Shown piece after piece: positions 16,070-26,800 of a stretch of DNA of 64,000 nucleotides; positions within the stretch are counted from its first letter, which is position 1; each line of letters starts with the position of its first letter. Under the pieces are notes generated by a model that saw nothing but the letters and a program-made list of their open reading frames with translations, ran no database searches and was not told the DNA's origin. Source of the DNA: Chitinophaga dinghuensis (GTDB lineage: Bacteria > Bacteroidota > Bacteroidia > Chitinophagales > Chitinophagaceae); the NCBI RefSeq assembly GCF_003259435.1, contig NZ_QLMA01000004.1, forward strand, positions 372,001 to 436,000, given 5' to 3'. Both the position numbers and the translations under genes were made by a program.

Positions 16070-17626
16070 TTACCAGCCGGTATTTTGTGTTAACGTACCA
16101 TTGCTAAGATTGATCTGCGTTTCTGGTATCGCCAGCAAGCCTTTGGTTTCGCTTCTGAAACTAATGTTGAAAGCGGGATTGGAAGAGGTATTGTCGATCG
16201 CCAGCTTGGCCGCCGGAATACCCTGACGCAACAAATCCCAGTAACGATGCCCTTCCAATGCCAGTTCATACCGTCTTTCATTCCAGATTTGATTGATACC
16301 GGTCAGGGCTATACGATGCAACTGATCCTGGAAGGCACGGTCGCGTACCTGATCGTAGTACGACTGCGCCCGGGCATTGTCTGTGCCCAGGTTCAGCTCT
16401 GCGCCCATCAGTAGCACATCCGCAAAGCGAATGACTACATAATTATCGTAGTTGTCCCATTGAAAATTACCTCCCAGATCTTCTGGTTTCTTATCGCTGA
16501 CAGGCGTATATTTTTTGGTGAAATAGCCGGTATACTGCGCCTGATCTCCCAACGTATATTCACTGCCGTAACCTTCCTCTTCTATGGAAATGATACTGGC
16601 ATTCCGACGCGTATCGCCGGGGGCATAAGCATTATACAATGCAGGGTTAACGGTTTGCGCCCCCCAGCCTTTGTAGTATGGCCCCAGTACCTGACTGCGA
16701 ATACCAATCATCACCTGCACGCGGTTACCATTGTTCTGATTCTGATCGCCCAATCCCAGGTAAGTATACTGAATGGTGAATACGCCTTCCTGGTTATTTT
16801 GTCCTGCATATTCGTTTGTGTTGGCACTGGCCCGGAAAAGGTTATTGAACTTGGGAACCAGCCCATGTCCGCTATTAGCGATCACGTCTTCAATAGCGGC
16901 AATCGCGTCTCCTTTGGTACATGTATTCCCAATACTTTGTTTGCCATAGTAACCGGTATAATATAGGAAGACACGTCCCAACAGTGCTTCTGCGGCCCAT
17001 TTGGTGGCACGCCCATACTGCCCGCTGGGAATGGAACTGAATTTCACCGCAGGTAAGGTATTCGCGGCTGCCTTCAGATCGCTGGCAATCTGATCATATA
17101 CGCTGTCCGGCTTTGCCTGCGGGATATAGTAGTTGCCAGGTTCCAATGGCTGCGTAATCAGTGGCACATTACCAAACATGCGCACCAGATCGAAATAGTA
17201 ATAGGCACGGAGGAATTTCGCTTCTGCGATATACCTGCTTTTGGAAGCGGTATCTCCTTTGAAATCCACTTTTTCAATCTGCTGCAATAAAATATTACAA
17301 CGATAGATAGCAGTATAGTATTTACTCCAGGCTGCGGCATTCAGGTCGTTCATGGGCTGACATTTATCCCATTGCTGCAACCCATTATCGGCATTCCCGC
17401 CACCGCCAAAAGCATCGTCGGAAGCGATTTCGGAGGTTAACAGGATATTGCCGTAACCGTCCATGTTTAACATACTGTATGCGGATACCAATGCCTGATA
17501 GGCATCAGTAGGCGTTTTGTAAAATTCTTCTATGGTCTTCCTGTCTTTCGGATATGTTTCCAGGAAACCCTTGCCACAGGAAGCGAGCATCCCGCCAGCA
17601 ATAAATATGAAGAGCAGTTTTTTCAT
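16070..17626 (-). CDS. SusD/RagB-family outer-membrane substrate-binding lipoprotein
   Basis: 518 residues. The lipoprotein signal ends at Cys17 (MLASC). SusD features are FLETYPKDRKTIEEFYKTPTDAYQALVSAY at the front, the YIAEAKFLRAYYYFDLVRMFGNVPL helices, RATKWAAEALLGRVFLYYTGYYG, RFADVLLMGAELNL and the NERRYELALEGHRYWDLLRQGI signature near the C terminus. It lies 11 bases after the second susC and 24 bases before the surface lipoprotein start. It should bind the oligosaccharide imported by that SusC; the GH31 enzyme in the same group hints at alpha-xylosyl or alpha-glucosyl substrates. Confidence 0.95.
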   Translation of the reverse strand: MKKLLFIFIAGGMLASCGKGFLETYPKDRKTIEEFYKTPTDAYQALVSAYSMLNMDGYGNILLTSEIASDDAFGGGGNADNGLQQWDKCQPMNDLNAAAWSKYYTAIYRCNILLQQIEKVDFKGDTASKSRYIAEAKFLRAYYYFDLVRMFGNVPLITQPLEPGNYYIPQAKPDSVYDQIASDLKAAANTLPAVKFSSIPSGQYGRATKWAAEALLGRVFLYYTGYYGKQSIGNTCTKGDAIAAIEDVIANSGHGLVPKFNNLFRASANTNEYAGQNNQEGVFTIQYTYLGLGDQNQNNGNRVQVMIGIRSQVLGPYYKGWGAQTVNPALYNAYAPGDTRRNASIISIEEEGYGSEYTLGDQAQYTGYFTKKYTPVSDKKPEDLGGNFQWDNYDNYVVIRFADVLLMGAELNLGTDNARAQSYYDQVRDRAFQDQLHRIALTGINQIWNERRYELALEGHRYWDLLRQGIPAAKLAIDNTSSNPAFNISFRSETKGLLAIPETQINLSNGTLTQNTGW

Positions 17627-17637
17627 GATGATCGCTT

Positions 17638-20600
17638 TTAAAATTTAACATTTAATCCTACCAGCAACGTTCTTGCCTGCGGGTAATAACCCAGATCTGT
17701 TCCGGATGACCATGGATCAATTCCATAACCCACTTCCGGATCTAGTCCGTTGTAATGCGTGAAGGTGAAGAGATTGAGTCCGGATACGTACAAGCGTACC
17801 TGTCCGAGACTGCTATGCTTGAGCAGACTATGTTTCAGGTCATATCCCAGGTTCACACTTTTAATACGCATAAACGCGCCGTTGCGAATAAAGAGATCGG
17901 AAAACTTTGTATAGTTACCGTTGGCCTCATCGCCGAGGGTTACCCTTGGTGTACTGTTGGAAGTGCCTTCTCCATGCCAGCGATTAAAGATGGCGGTATT
18001 GTAATTGTTATAGAAACGATCATAAGAACGGGTGCCATCCACGATCTTATTACCTCCCACACCACTCAGTAAGATGGAGAGATCAAACCCTTTATATTCC
18101 GCATTCAGATTAATACCATAAGTATTCGTAGGCAAAGGACTTCCCAGATTTGTTTTGTCTTTTGCATCTATTGCGCCATCACCATTCAGGTCCACAAAGC
18201 GTACATCTCCCGGTACTGCATTCGGCTGTATTTTCTTACCATCTTTGTTCGTGTAATTATCGATCTCCTGCTGATTCTGGAAGATGCCAGATGTTTTCAG
18301 TCCGTAGAAATAACCCATTGGGAACCCATTCTGCGCACGGTAGTATTCATCCATATTGGAAGACAATACGCCATTGTAAGAAGGATGGAGAACGCCTTCA
18401 TTATTTGGAATATTGGTCACCCTGTTTTTGTTGAAGGTGATATTGCCGCCTACGCCTATACGTAGATCGCCAAATTTGTGAGAGTAGTTGATGGCCAGTT
18501 CCACACCGGTATTACGCACGCTTCCTCCATTGATGGTAGGCGCGCCGGTTCCGGCCAGTTGTGGGATTGGAGCTGTTACCAGCCAGTCCTTCGCAATTTT
18601 CTGATACCAGTCGATAGTAATGTTGAAGTCTTTAAACACAGTAGCATCAAAACCGATGTCTGTTTGTTCGCTGCGTTCCCATCTCAAATCAGGATTGGCA
18701 ATAATATCCGGAGATGCGCCAATAGCCTTTTCATTATTGAAATAATAACTGCGATATAAACTGGAAACGGTGGCCATGTATGCAAAATTGCGAATACGGT
18801 CGTTCCCGTTTTGTCCCCATCCACCGCGGATCTTCAGGAAGTTCAGCCAGTCAGACTTTAAGAAATGCTCATTGGATGCAACCCAGCCAACAGAGAATCC
18901 GGGAAATACGCCATAACGATTATTAGCGCCAAACCGGGTGGACCCATCCCTGCGCAAAGTGGCTGTCAGCATATATTTCTCATCGAAATTGTACAACACA
19001 CGCCCGAAGTAGGATTGTAATCTGTTGCCATCCTGCATACCAAAAACTTTCCGGAGCGAATCGTTTGTACCATTGCTGAGTAAGGCATGTGCGAGATCTG
19101 GTATAAGGAGATCGCCAGTGCTTCCGCCTACATTGAAACCATCAAAGAGTAGGGCGGTAGTACCTACCATTACATTGATATTGTTTTTACCAAACTGACG
19201 CTGATAGCTCAATGTATTATCCCAGTTCCATTTCAGGTTACGATACATACCCTGACTGGCAGAGGAATGCGTATTGCTGTTATTGCTGGCAAGATCATAT
19301 ACGGGGATAAAGCTGTTATTGTAAACATAGGAGAGATCAATCCCGAAATCTGTACGGAATACCAACCCTGGTATAATGCTCGCATCCATGTACACATCGC
19401 CGAGAATACGATCGGTGATGGTACGATTATTCTGCGTATAGTCAAGAATACCGATAGGATTCACTTCATCCGCTGCCATAGGGGATTTGCCATAGTTTCC
19501 TGAACTGTCCCGCAACTGCATTACAGGACTGGCATTGAGTAAACCGCGAATAGAGTTATTATAAATATTGCCAGTTCCAATGCCAGCCTGGCGCATATGT
19601 GCATAGGTAAGGTTTTCACCCGCTTTGATTCTGTCTTCCCAGATTTTATGTTCGGAATTAATACGGAAAGAAGTTCTTTCAAAGAAGGATCTTCCGGCAA
19701 TACCCATAATCCCTTGTTGTCCCATATAGGAAAGGGATGCGGAGTAAATAGATGTATTATTTCCGCCATTAAGACCTATGCTGTATTGTTGAATAGGCGC
19801 GTTTTTCAAGGTGGCGGACTTCTGCCAGTCGGTACCTTCTCCCAGCTTGGAAATGGCGTCCAGTGAGAAAATCGGCGTCTTGCCACTATTGATACTTGCT
19901 TCATTCATGATGGCGGCATATTGCTGCGCATTCAGCAAAGAGGCTTTCCTGGCGGGATTCTGTACGCCATAGGAAGCATCGAAGGTAACGGCTGTTTTAC
20001 CTTCTTTCCCTTTCTTAGTGGTGATGAGTACCACGCCATTTGCGGCACGTGTACCATAAATGGCAGTGGAAGCGGCATCTTTCAAAATATCCAGCGAAGC
20101 GATATCCGAAGGATTCAGATAATTGATATCATCGGCGGGAAAGCCATCTACGATGTACAGGGGTCTGCTATCGCCATTGGTACCTATACCGCGGATAACG
20201 ATCTTCAATGCATCGCCGGGCTGTCCGGAATTAGAGGTCACCTGCACACCAGGCGCTTGCCCTTGCAGCGAGGATTCCACGCTGATACTGTGGTTTTGTA
20301 TCAGCTCTGTATTACCTAAATGTACCGTAGCACCGGTGACTACTTTTTTCTTTTGTGCGCCGTAACCTACTACGATCAGTTCATTCAGACCGGTGGCGGA
20401 GGAACTGAGGCGTATAACGGCGCCGGCTATATTTTTTGCAGGTATTTCCTGGCGGGCATATCCCACCAGTGAAATCACTAAAATATCACCAGGTTGTGCA
20501 TCGAGGGAGAAACTGCCATCAGGGCTGGTAACAACGCCCCTGGTAGTTCCTTTTACTACTATATTCACACCTGGTAAGGGATCGCCATTGGCGGCATCTA

Positions 20601-20763
20601 CGACTTTTCCGGTGATGTTTTGACGGAAATAAGAATTGCCAGCAATAGGGAAGGAGGTAGCGTGCAACAGTGGAGGAGCAGTCAGTATGAGACTGCAAAA
20701 TGCCACTGTACATAGCAGATACTGCCGGGGCCGGGTATTGCTGTGGATGTACCAGATTTTCAT
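17638..20763 (-). CDS. SusC/RagA TonB-dependent glycan transporter
   Basis: 1041 residues. A long signal region (about 15-40) leads to a carboxypeptidase-D-like domain (about 48-120; GKVVDAANGDPLPGVNIVVKGTTRG), a plug with LIVVGYGAQKKKVVTGA and VIRGIGTNGDSRPLYIVDG, and a barrel ending TLLVGLNVKF. Unlike the first SusC here it has no STN domain, which fits control by the HTCS regulator nearby and not by a sigma/anti-sigma pair. It is followed by its susD after 11 bases and preceded by the GH31 gene (62-base gap). Confidence 0.95.
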   Translation of the reverse strand: MKIWYIHSNTRPRQYLLCTVAFCSLILTAPPLLHATSFPIAGNSYFRQNITGKVVDAANGDPLPGVNIVVKGTTRGVVTSPDGSFSLDAQPGDILVISLVGYARQEIPAKNIAGAVIRLSSSATGLNELIVVGYGAQKKKVVTGATVHLGNTELIQNHSISVESSLQGQAPGVQVTSNSGQPGDALKIVIRGIGTNGDSRPLYIVDGFPADDINYLNPSDIASLDILKDAASTAIYGTRAANGVVLITTKKGKEGKTAVTFDASYGVQNPARKASLLNAQQYAAIMNEASINSGKTPIFSLDAISKLGEGTDWQKSATLKNAPIQQYSIGLNGGNNTSIYSASLSYMGQQGIMGIAGRSFFERTSFRINSEHKIWEDRIKAGENLTYAHMRQAGIGTGNIYNNSIRGLLNASPVMQLRDSSGNYGKSPMAADEVNPIGILDYTQNNRTITDRILGDVYMDASIIPGLVFRTDFGIDLSYVYNNSFIPVYDLASNNSNTHSSASQGMYRNLKWNWDNTLSYQRQFGKNNINVMVGTTALLFDGFNVGGSTGDLLIPDLAHALLSNGTNDSLRKVFGMQDGNRLQSYFGRVLYNFDEKYMLTATLRRDGSTRFGANNRYGVFPGFSVGWVASNEHFLKSDWLNFLKIRGGWGQNGNDRIRNFAYMATVSSLYRSYYFNNEKAIGASPDIIANPDLRWERSEQTDIGFDATVFKDFNITIDWYQKIAKDWLVTAPIPQLAGTGAPTINGGSVRNTGVELAINYSHKFGDLRIGVGGNITFNKNRVTNIPNNEGVLHPSYNGVLSSNMDEYYRAQNGFPMGYFYGLKTSGIFQNQQEIDNYTNKDGKKIQPNAVPGDVRFVDLNGDGAIDAKDKTNLGSPLPTNTYGINLNAEYKGFDLSILLSGVGGNKIVDGTRSYDRFYNNYNTAIFNRWHGEGTSNSTPRVTLGDEANGNYTKFSDLFIRNGAFMRIKSVNLGYDLKHSLLKHSSLGQVRLYVSGLNLFTFTHYNGLDPEVGYGIDPWSSGTDLGYYPQARTLLVGLNVKF

Positions 20764-20825
20764 GTTTAACGTGTTTTATAAGGCTGGGTGATGTATTATC
20801 GTTTGTGATAAAAAATGGATCTGGG

Positions 20826-23669
20826 TCAGATGGCCCTGATCGTTTTTTCTATTCCATTATATGTTGTCAGTTCATTACCGGATGGCTGATCCGGGGCAGC
20901 AGGATGTTGCCGATCTACGAATATGATCCTGAAATAACGTTGCTCCAGCATACCAGGGAAGCTGCCTTCCCGGGCCCCTATCTGCAAGGTTTTGCCGGCC
21001 TCATTCCAGGTAAATCTTATCCTGCTATATGCGCCACGTTCGTAGCCATAGTTAATATTTTCATCTTCATATAATTCGAAGGAAGCATCTTTACCAGTAT
21101 ACACGTAGATGTTCAGCGTATCGGGTTTTCTCTCTGCGGTATACTGCAATACCGGGCCTACAGGCAGAATGCTTCCTGCTTTCACATACAGCGGCATGCG
21201 GGATAAAGGGGCCGTTGCAGTAATATGCTGGCCGGACGACAGGTATTTTCCAGTGTAGAAATCATACCAGCCGTCGCCCTTAGGCAGATACAGTTCTCTG
21301 CTCCTGGCTTTATTGACCGTGACAGGGTTCACGAGCAACGCGTCTCCAAACATAAACTGGTCGCGGATCTTATACACTGCGCTGTCATATCCAAAATCCA
21401 TCGGTAATCCCCGCATAATGGTATAATCCTGATGATATACATTGCCTGCCAGTGAATAGATATAAGGCAGTAAGCGATAACGCAACTGATCGTAATACAA
21501 CATAGTATTGAATGCCTCGCTGCCTTCCGGGGCTATATTGAACATCTCCCGATAAGGATACTGTCCATGCGAACGGAAAAGCGGACAAAACGCGCCATAC
21601 TGGAACCAGCGGGTATTCAATTCCCTCCATTCCTGTAAGGCGGGACCCACCGGATTAGGACGATCGTATTTATCTTCCACAAAGAATCCGCCGATATCGG
21701 TAGTCCAGTATGGTAGGCCAGACATGCTATAATTGAGTCCTGCAGGTATCTGCCGGGCCATTTCCTCGAAAGTGGCCGCTATATCTCCACTCCAGGAAGC
21801 CGCGCCATAACGCTGTATGCCGGCATATGCAGAACGTGTCAGAATGAAGACGCGTTGATCCGGTTTGACGCTGCGTTGCCCTTCATACACACCGCGGGCA
21901 TTCTCCAAAGAATAAGTATTGAAATATTGTGCGGCGGGCCCGATGGCCGTAGGGTCCATCAGTTTCTTGCGCGCAGCAATAGTAGCATTGCTGAGAATAT
22001 CTGGCTCTGTAGCATCTAACCACCACGCATCTACGCCTTTGCTGAATAATTTTTCATTTAATAACTGCCAGAATAATTGGCGGGCATTTGGATTAAATGC
22101 ATCATAAAAGGTAGATATATAGCCCTTCCCAATCCAGTCGCGCTGCTGATTCAGGATATTCTGCTTGTATAACCAATGCTGTTGATCGAACAGTTGATAG
22201 TTAGGAATACCTTCATAAAACTTAGGCCAGACGGATATCATAAACTGTGTATGATAATCCTGATGTAGTCGTTGGATCATACCTGCCGCATCGGGGAAGC
22301 GACTAAGATCAAATTCCTGACTGCCCCAGGCATTTTCTTTCCAGTAGCTCCAATCCAGTACGATATTATCCAATGGAATCTTTTTCTTGCGGAAATCGGC
22401 TACTGTTTGCTCAATCTCAGCCTGGGTTTTATACCTTTCCCTGCTTTGCCAGAAACCTAATGCCCATTGCGGAGGCATTGTTGCCTTGCCGGTTATTTGT
22501 CGGTATCCGCTGATCACTTCATCCATAGTGCTGCCGCCCATGAAGTAATAATCCAGTTTTTCTCCCGCTTCAGATGTGAATACAGCTTTGCCGTCGTAAG
22601 CGGCCGGAGTAGGGGAGAGCAGGTTAATAGATAGGAAAGACTGTGTAGTTTCCGGAATCCATTCTATCCTAACGGGAACGGCTATTCCTTTTTGCATAGG
22701 CAGCTTAAACTGGGAAGGACCCGGGTTCCAGCTTTCTCTCCATTTGTCCAGTACCAGTTTCCCATTCATCCAGATTTTCAAATACCCGGACGACTGTACG
22801 AAAAATTTATAATCTCCATTTTGGTCGCCGCTTAACTTGCCTTCCCAGGTAATTTTCCCTTGAGCCAGGGGAAACGATTTAGGTAGCTTATCCAGGTCTT
22901 CCAGGAACTCATAATTAATGGTGCTGTCTATTTGTTTCAATAGTACCTTACCATTGGTTTTGTTGGCATAGGTGGCGCTTAGTCCGCCACTATGGCCGTC
23001 TTTGGACTCCAGGTGCAAGGCATTCAAAGGCTTCCTGGTGCTGGGATCTCCGAATTTGGTAATAGAATAGTTATCCCAAAGGATACCGTATTTGTCGGTT
23101 GATAATAAAAAAGGGATGGCTGCAATTGAATTGTATTGGGTGAGATCTACGTCTTCTCCGTAATAATTCATCAGGCCCGTCTGATGCTGGCCAAGGCCAT
23201 AGAGTGCTGCCCGGGGATTTACCTGGAAAATCTGCTGGATACCATACAACTGCTTACCATTGATATTTACCGGGCTAAATTTCCTGCCCCCATCCGGGTT
23301 TTCGGATACAATGATCTTCCCGGAGGGATATCGGTATATAATCTGGCCGGTAGTTTTGTTGACAGCTACCTGCAATGATTTGGTGCTCAGGATATAAGTG
23401 TCCTTATCTTCACTGTATTCCCAGGGAGTGGCGGGCGATTTCGTTTCCACAGCCATCAGACTTGGCGTACTACTGATCGTTTCATCAGGAGATGCTGTGA
23501 CATGAATAATTTTCTCATTGACAACCTGTAGTCTTAACCGGGAGGTACCGTGGCTGGCATTCTTATCCAGTTTAATCAGAAGGCCATCGCTCAGTTTCTC
23601 TACTTCTCCGGCTCGGCACCAGGAAGTAAAGCATGTTAATAAAACAATCGGAAGGGTCCTTTTTATCAT
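20826..23669 (-). CDS. Glycoside hydrolase family 31 enzyme with PA14 insert (alpha-xylosidase-like)
   Basis: 947 residues from the ATG at 23669, which starts a clean signal peptide (MIKRTLPIVLLTCFTSW...); an ATG 36 bases upstream adds a charged tail. Order: N-terminal beta-sandwich of GH31 enzymes (about 25-240), a PA14 domain inserted at about 265-345 (GDYKFFVQSSGYLKIWMNGKLVLDKW), the barrel with nucleophile Asp552 in WWLDATEPD and acid/base Asp629 in WSGDIAATFE, and C-terminal sandwiches with DUF5110 features. A PA14 insert and the DATEPD form are typical of secreted bacterial alpha-xylosidases acting on xyloglucan oligosaccharides. Alpha-glucosidase activity is the main alternative. It precedes susC in the same direction. 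Confidence 0.9.
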   Translation of the reverse strand: MIKRTLPIVLLTCFTSWCRAGEVEKLSDGLLIKLDKNASHGTSRLRLQVVNEKIIHVTASPDETISSTPSLMAVETKSPATPWEYSEDKDTYILSTKSLQVAVNKTTGQIIYRYPSGKIIVSENPDGGRKFSPVNINGKQLYGIQQIFQVNPRAALYGLGQHQTGLMNYYGEDVDLTQYNSIAAIPFLLSTDKYGILWDNYSITKFGDPSTRKPLNALHLESKDGHSGGLSATYANKTNGKVLLKQIDSTINYEFLEDLDKLPKSFPLAQGKITWEGKLSGDQNGDYKFFVQSSGYLKIWMNGKLVLDKWRESWNPGPSQFKLPMQKGIAVPVRIEWIPETTQSFLSINLLSPTPAAYDGKAVFTSEAGEKLDYYFMGGSTMDEVISGYRQITGKATMPPQWALGFWQSRERYKTQAEIEQTVADFRKKKIPLDNIVLDWSYWKENAWGSQEFDLSRFPDAAGMIQRLHQDYHTQFMISVWPKFYEGIPNYQLFDQQHWLYKQNILNQQRDWIGKGYISTFYDAFNPNARQLFWQLLNEKLFSKGVDAWWLDATEPDILSNATIAARKKLMDPTAIGPAAQYFNTYSLENARGVYEGQRSVKPDQRVFILTRSAYAGIQRYGAASWSGDIAATFEEMARQIPAGLNYSMSGLPYWTTDIGGFFVEDKYDRPNPVGPALQEWRELNTRWFQYGAFCPLFRSHGQYPYREMFNIAPEGSEAFNTMLYYDQLRYRLLPYIYSLAGNVYHQDYTIMRGLPMDFGYDSAVYKIRDQFMFGDALLVNPVTVNKARSRELYLPKGDGWYDFYTGKYLSSGQHITATAPLSRMPLYVKAGSILPVGPVLQYTAERKPDTLNIYVYTGKDASFELYEDENINYGYERGAYSRIRFTWNEAGKTLQIGAREGSFPGMLEQRYFRIIFVDRQHPAAPDQPSGNELTTYNGIEKTIRAI

Positions 23670-23851
23670 AATAAGTGGAATTTTTTTCGTTGGCCTGTGC
23701 TTCATAACGATGGGAACAAAAATAAAAGGGACCGTGCAGAACCAGGGGTAGGATCTGTTTCAGATTACGGGTCCAAATGTTAAGCAGGGAAGTTTTTTAA
23801 TGGAGGTGGCGAGGGGCGGAAATGATAAGACACGGGCCACCATGGCCTGTT

Positions 23852-26800
23852 TTACTTCTTTTTGCCGTATACGGAAGGAAGTTCGTTAAATTCCATTTTA
23901 AAGTAACGGGTGAAATACTTCGGGTTATTAAAACCGACTTCATATGCCACCTCGGCTACTGTTAACTGACTTTTTTCCAGCAGTTGAGCAGCTCGTTTCA
24001 ATCGAATGCTACGGATAAATTCCAAAGGCGGTTTGCCCGTAATGGCCAGTATTTTTTTGTAGGCAGACACGCGGCTCATGAACAGGGCACGACTCAAATC
24101 TTCCACGGAGAAATCCGGGTCAGAGATATTTTTTTCCACGATTTCGACTGCCTGCCGGATGAATTGCTCGTCTGCGGAGGAAATAGCCACTTCGCTGGGA
24201 TGGGCGTCAAAATGTTCCCGGAAGGTCTTTTTAAGGGATTGTTGCTGTGCAATGATATTCCGGATCTTGGACAGCAACATTTCAAAGTTGAAGGGTTTGG
24301 TCACATAGTCTGTGGCGCCGGTTTCCAGTGCCTCCAGTTGCTGGGCATCAGCTGCTCTCGCAGTCAGTAGTACTACAGGGAGGTGGCTGGTTCTGGGGTT
24401 TTGCCTGATTTTGCGACATAGTTCCAGTCCATCCATTTCCGGCATCGCAATATCGCTGACAATCACCTGTGGCTGGAGCTGTGATAACAGCTTCCAGGCA
24501 ACGAGGCCGTTTTCGGCTTCTATGATTTGAAAATACTGGCCCAGATTGTCTTTCAGGTAGAAGCGGAAATCCTCATTATCTTCCACCAAAAGCACCTGTG
24601 GCAGATTTTTAGTCACGGGGACAGGTGTTGCTGCCACTTGTACTGCACCATTGCTTACTTCGGTGGTAATTTCTCCCGGCACTGCGGCGGTTGTTTGTAC
24701 TGGTAACGTCACGGTGAAGCAGCTACCCATTTCCGGAGCGCTGTCTACCTGTATACTACCTTTGTGCAGCTTTACAAATTCCTTGGTAATACTTAATCCT
24801 ATCCCGCTGCCCTGGTTCATCACTGAGCCAGGCACATCATGCTGGAAGAACCGGCCGAAAATATGTTCCTGCTTTTCCAGCGGAATGCCAATGCCCGTAT
24901 CTCTGACGGCTATTTGCAAAACGCTGTTTTCTGCATCATGCTGGAGATCTACCGCAATTTTGCCGTCTTCCGGCGTAAATTTAAAAGCATTGGAGAGCAG
25001 GTTGAAAAGGATCTTCTCAATTTTATCGCTGTCGTACAGCATGTAGAGCGATTGCACATTACTGCTATAGTGCAGTTGTATATGCTTCTTTTCAGAGAGA
25101 TCAGAGAATGACCAGGTCAGTTCTTTGATGTAGGCAGCAATATCGCCTTCGCTGGGATGTAATTTTATTTGTTCTACTTCCATTTTACGGAAGTCGAGCA
25201 GCTGATTGACGAGGTTGAGTAATCTTCTCGCATTGCGTTGCATGAGTTGCAGCTGTCCTTTCAGCAGTTGATCAGATCCTTGTCCAATAAGTCTTTCCAG
25301 GGGTGTGATGATCAAACTCAGTGGCGTTCTGAATTCATGACTAACGTTGGTGAAGAAACGAATTTTCATGGCGTCCAGTTCATGCATCCGTTCCGCTTCC
25401 CGCATTTGTTCTGCTACCCTGAATTTCAGTCGTTCCCGTTCCAGGATAATGCGTCTGGCAAGTAGTAATGCTGCCGCGATCAGTAAGATATACAACAGGA
25501 ATGCGGGCCATGTTTTCCAGAAGGGGGGCAGAATTCGTATATGCAAGGCCGTGCCTGTATCGTTCCAGATGCCGTCATTATTGGAGGCTTTCACCCGGAA
25601 GATGTAATCGCCTGGGTCCAGGTTGGTGAAAGTGGCCATACGTTGCGTGCTGTCGGTATACAACCAGTTTTTGTTGAAACCTTCCAGCATGTAGGCGTAG
25701 CGGTTTTTTTCCGGGTGGAAATAGTTCAGTGAAGCGAATGAAATGGAGAACATATTCTGGTCGTGCCGCAGGGTGATGGCATTGGTTTGTGGCATCGCTT
25801 TATCCAGAATAGTCCTTCCTTGTAGCTGCTGACCGGGTTCTATCCGCTGATTGAAGACTTGTAGTTCGGTCAGCACCACTGGCGGAATGTTGCGGTTTAA
25901 GAGAATGTTGTCTGGATAAAATAAATTAAAACCATTGCCACCACCGAAGATAAGCTCTCCTTTGGCAGTTTTCAAGGCTGCATTTTCATTGAATTCTTTG
26001 CCTTGAAGTCCGTCAGATTCATCATAATTCTTGAAATGAAATCCATTGGTTCCATGGGAGGTATACATGTTGGAAAGTCCGTTGGGAGTGCTCAGCCACA
26101 GTGTTTGACGGTTATCTTCCAGTATATTGAGGACGGTATTGTTGGGTAATCCATCTTCCTGACGGTAGGTCTGGAACAGACCGGTTTTAGGGAGATACAT
26201 GTCTAGTCCGTCACGGGTGCCAATCCATATATTGGCATGTGTGTCTTCAAAAATGCACACGACATTGTTGTGGCTCAAAGTCCCTTCCTTCGCAGGATTG
26301 CTGGTAAATCTGGATACGGTTCCTTTAGCGGGATTGTACATGGTGAGGCCTTCGCTGCCACCAATCCAGATATTACCTTTTTTATCTTCCAGTAGAGCGG
26401 CTACATATCTGGATTTGAATAGGTCGTCCATGCGGCGGAACTTGCCTGTAGCGGGATTCAATGTGTTCAATCCACCGGCTAATGTACCTATCCACAATTG
26501 TTGTCTGCTATCTTCCATTATTTCCCAGACGCTGTTATCACTGATGCTGGCGGGGTCTCCGGGTATATGCTTGTAATGTGCAAAACCGTTGCCAGTGAAG
26601 CGATCCAGTCCTCCGAAATAAGTGCCTGCCCATAGTTGTCCTTTGTGGTCCATACAAAGGCTCACCACCACATTGCCTGAAATGCTGTTGGGGTTGGCGG
26701 GATCATGTTTGTATTGTCGGAAGGTGTTGTTGTTACGGTCATAGTAAATCAAACCGCCACCGTTGGTACCAATCCATAGGTTGCCTTTGGCATCTTCTAT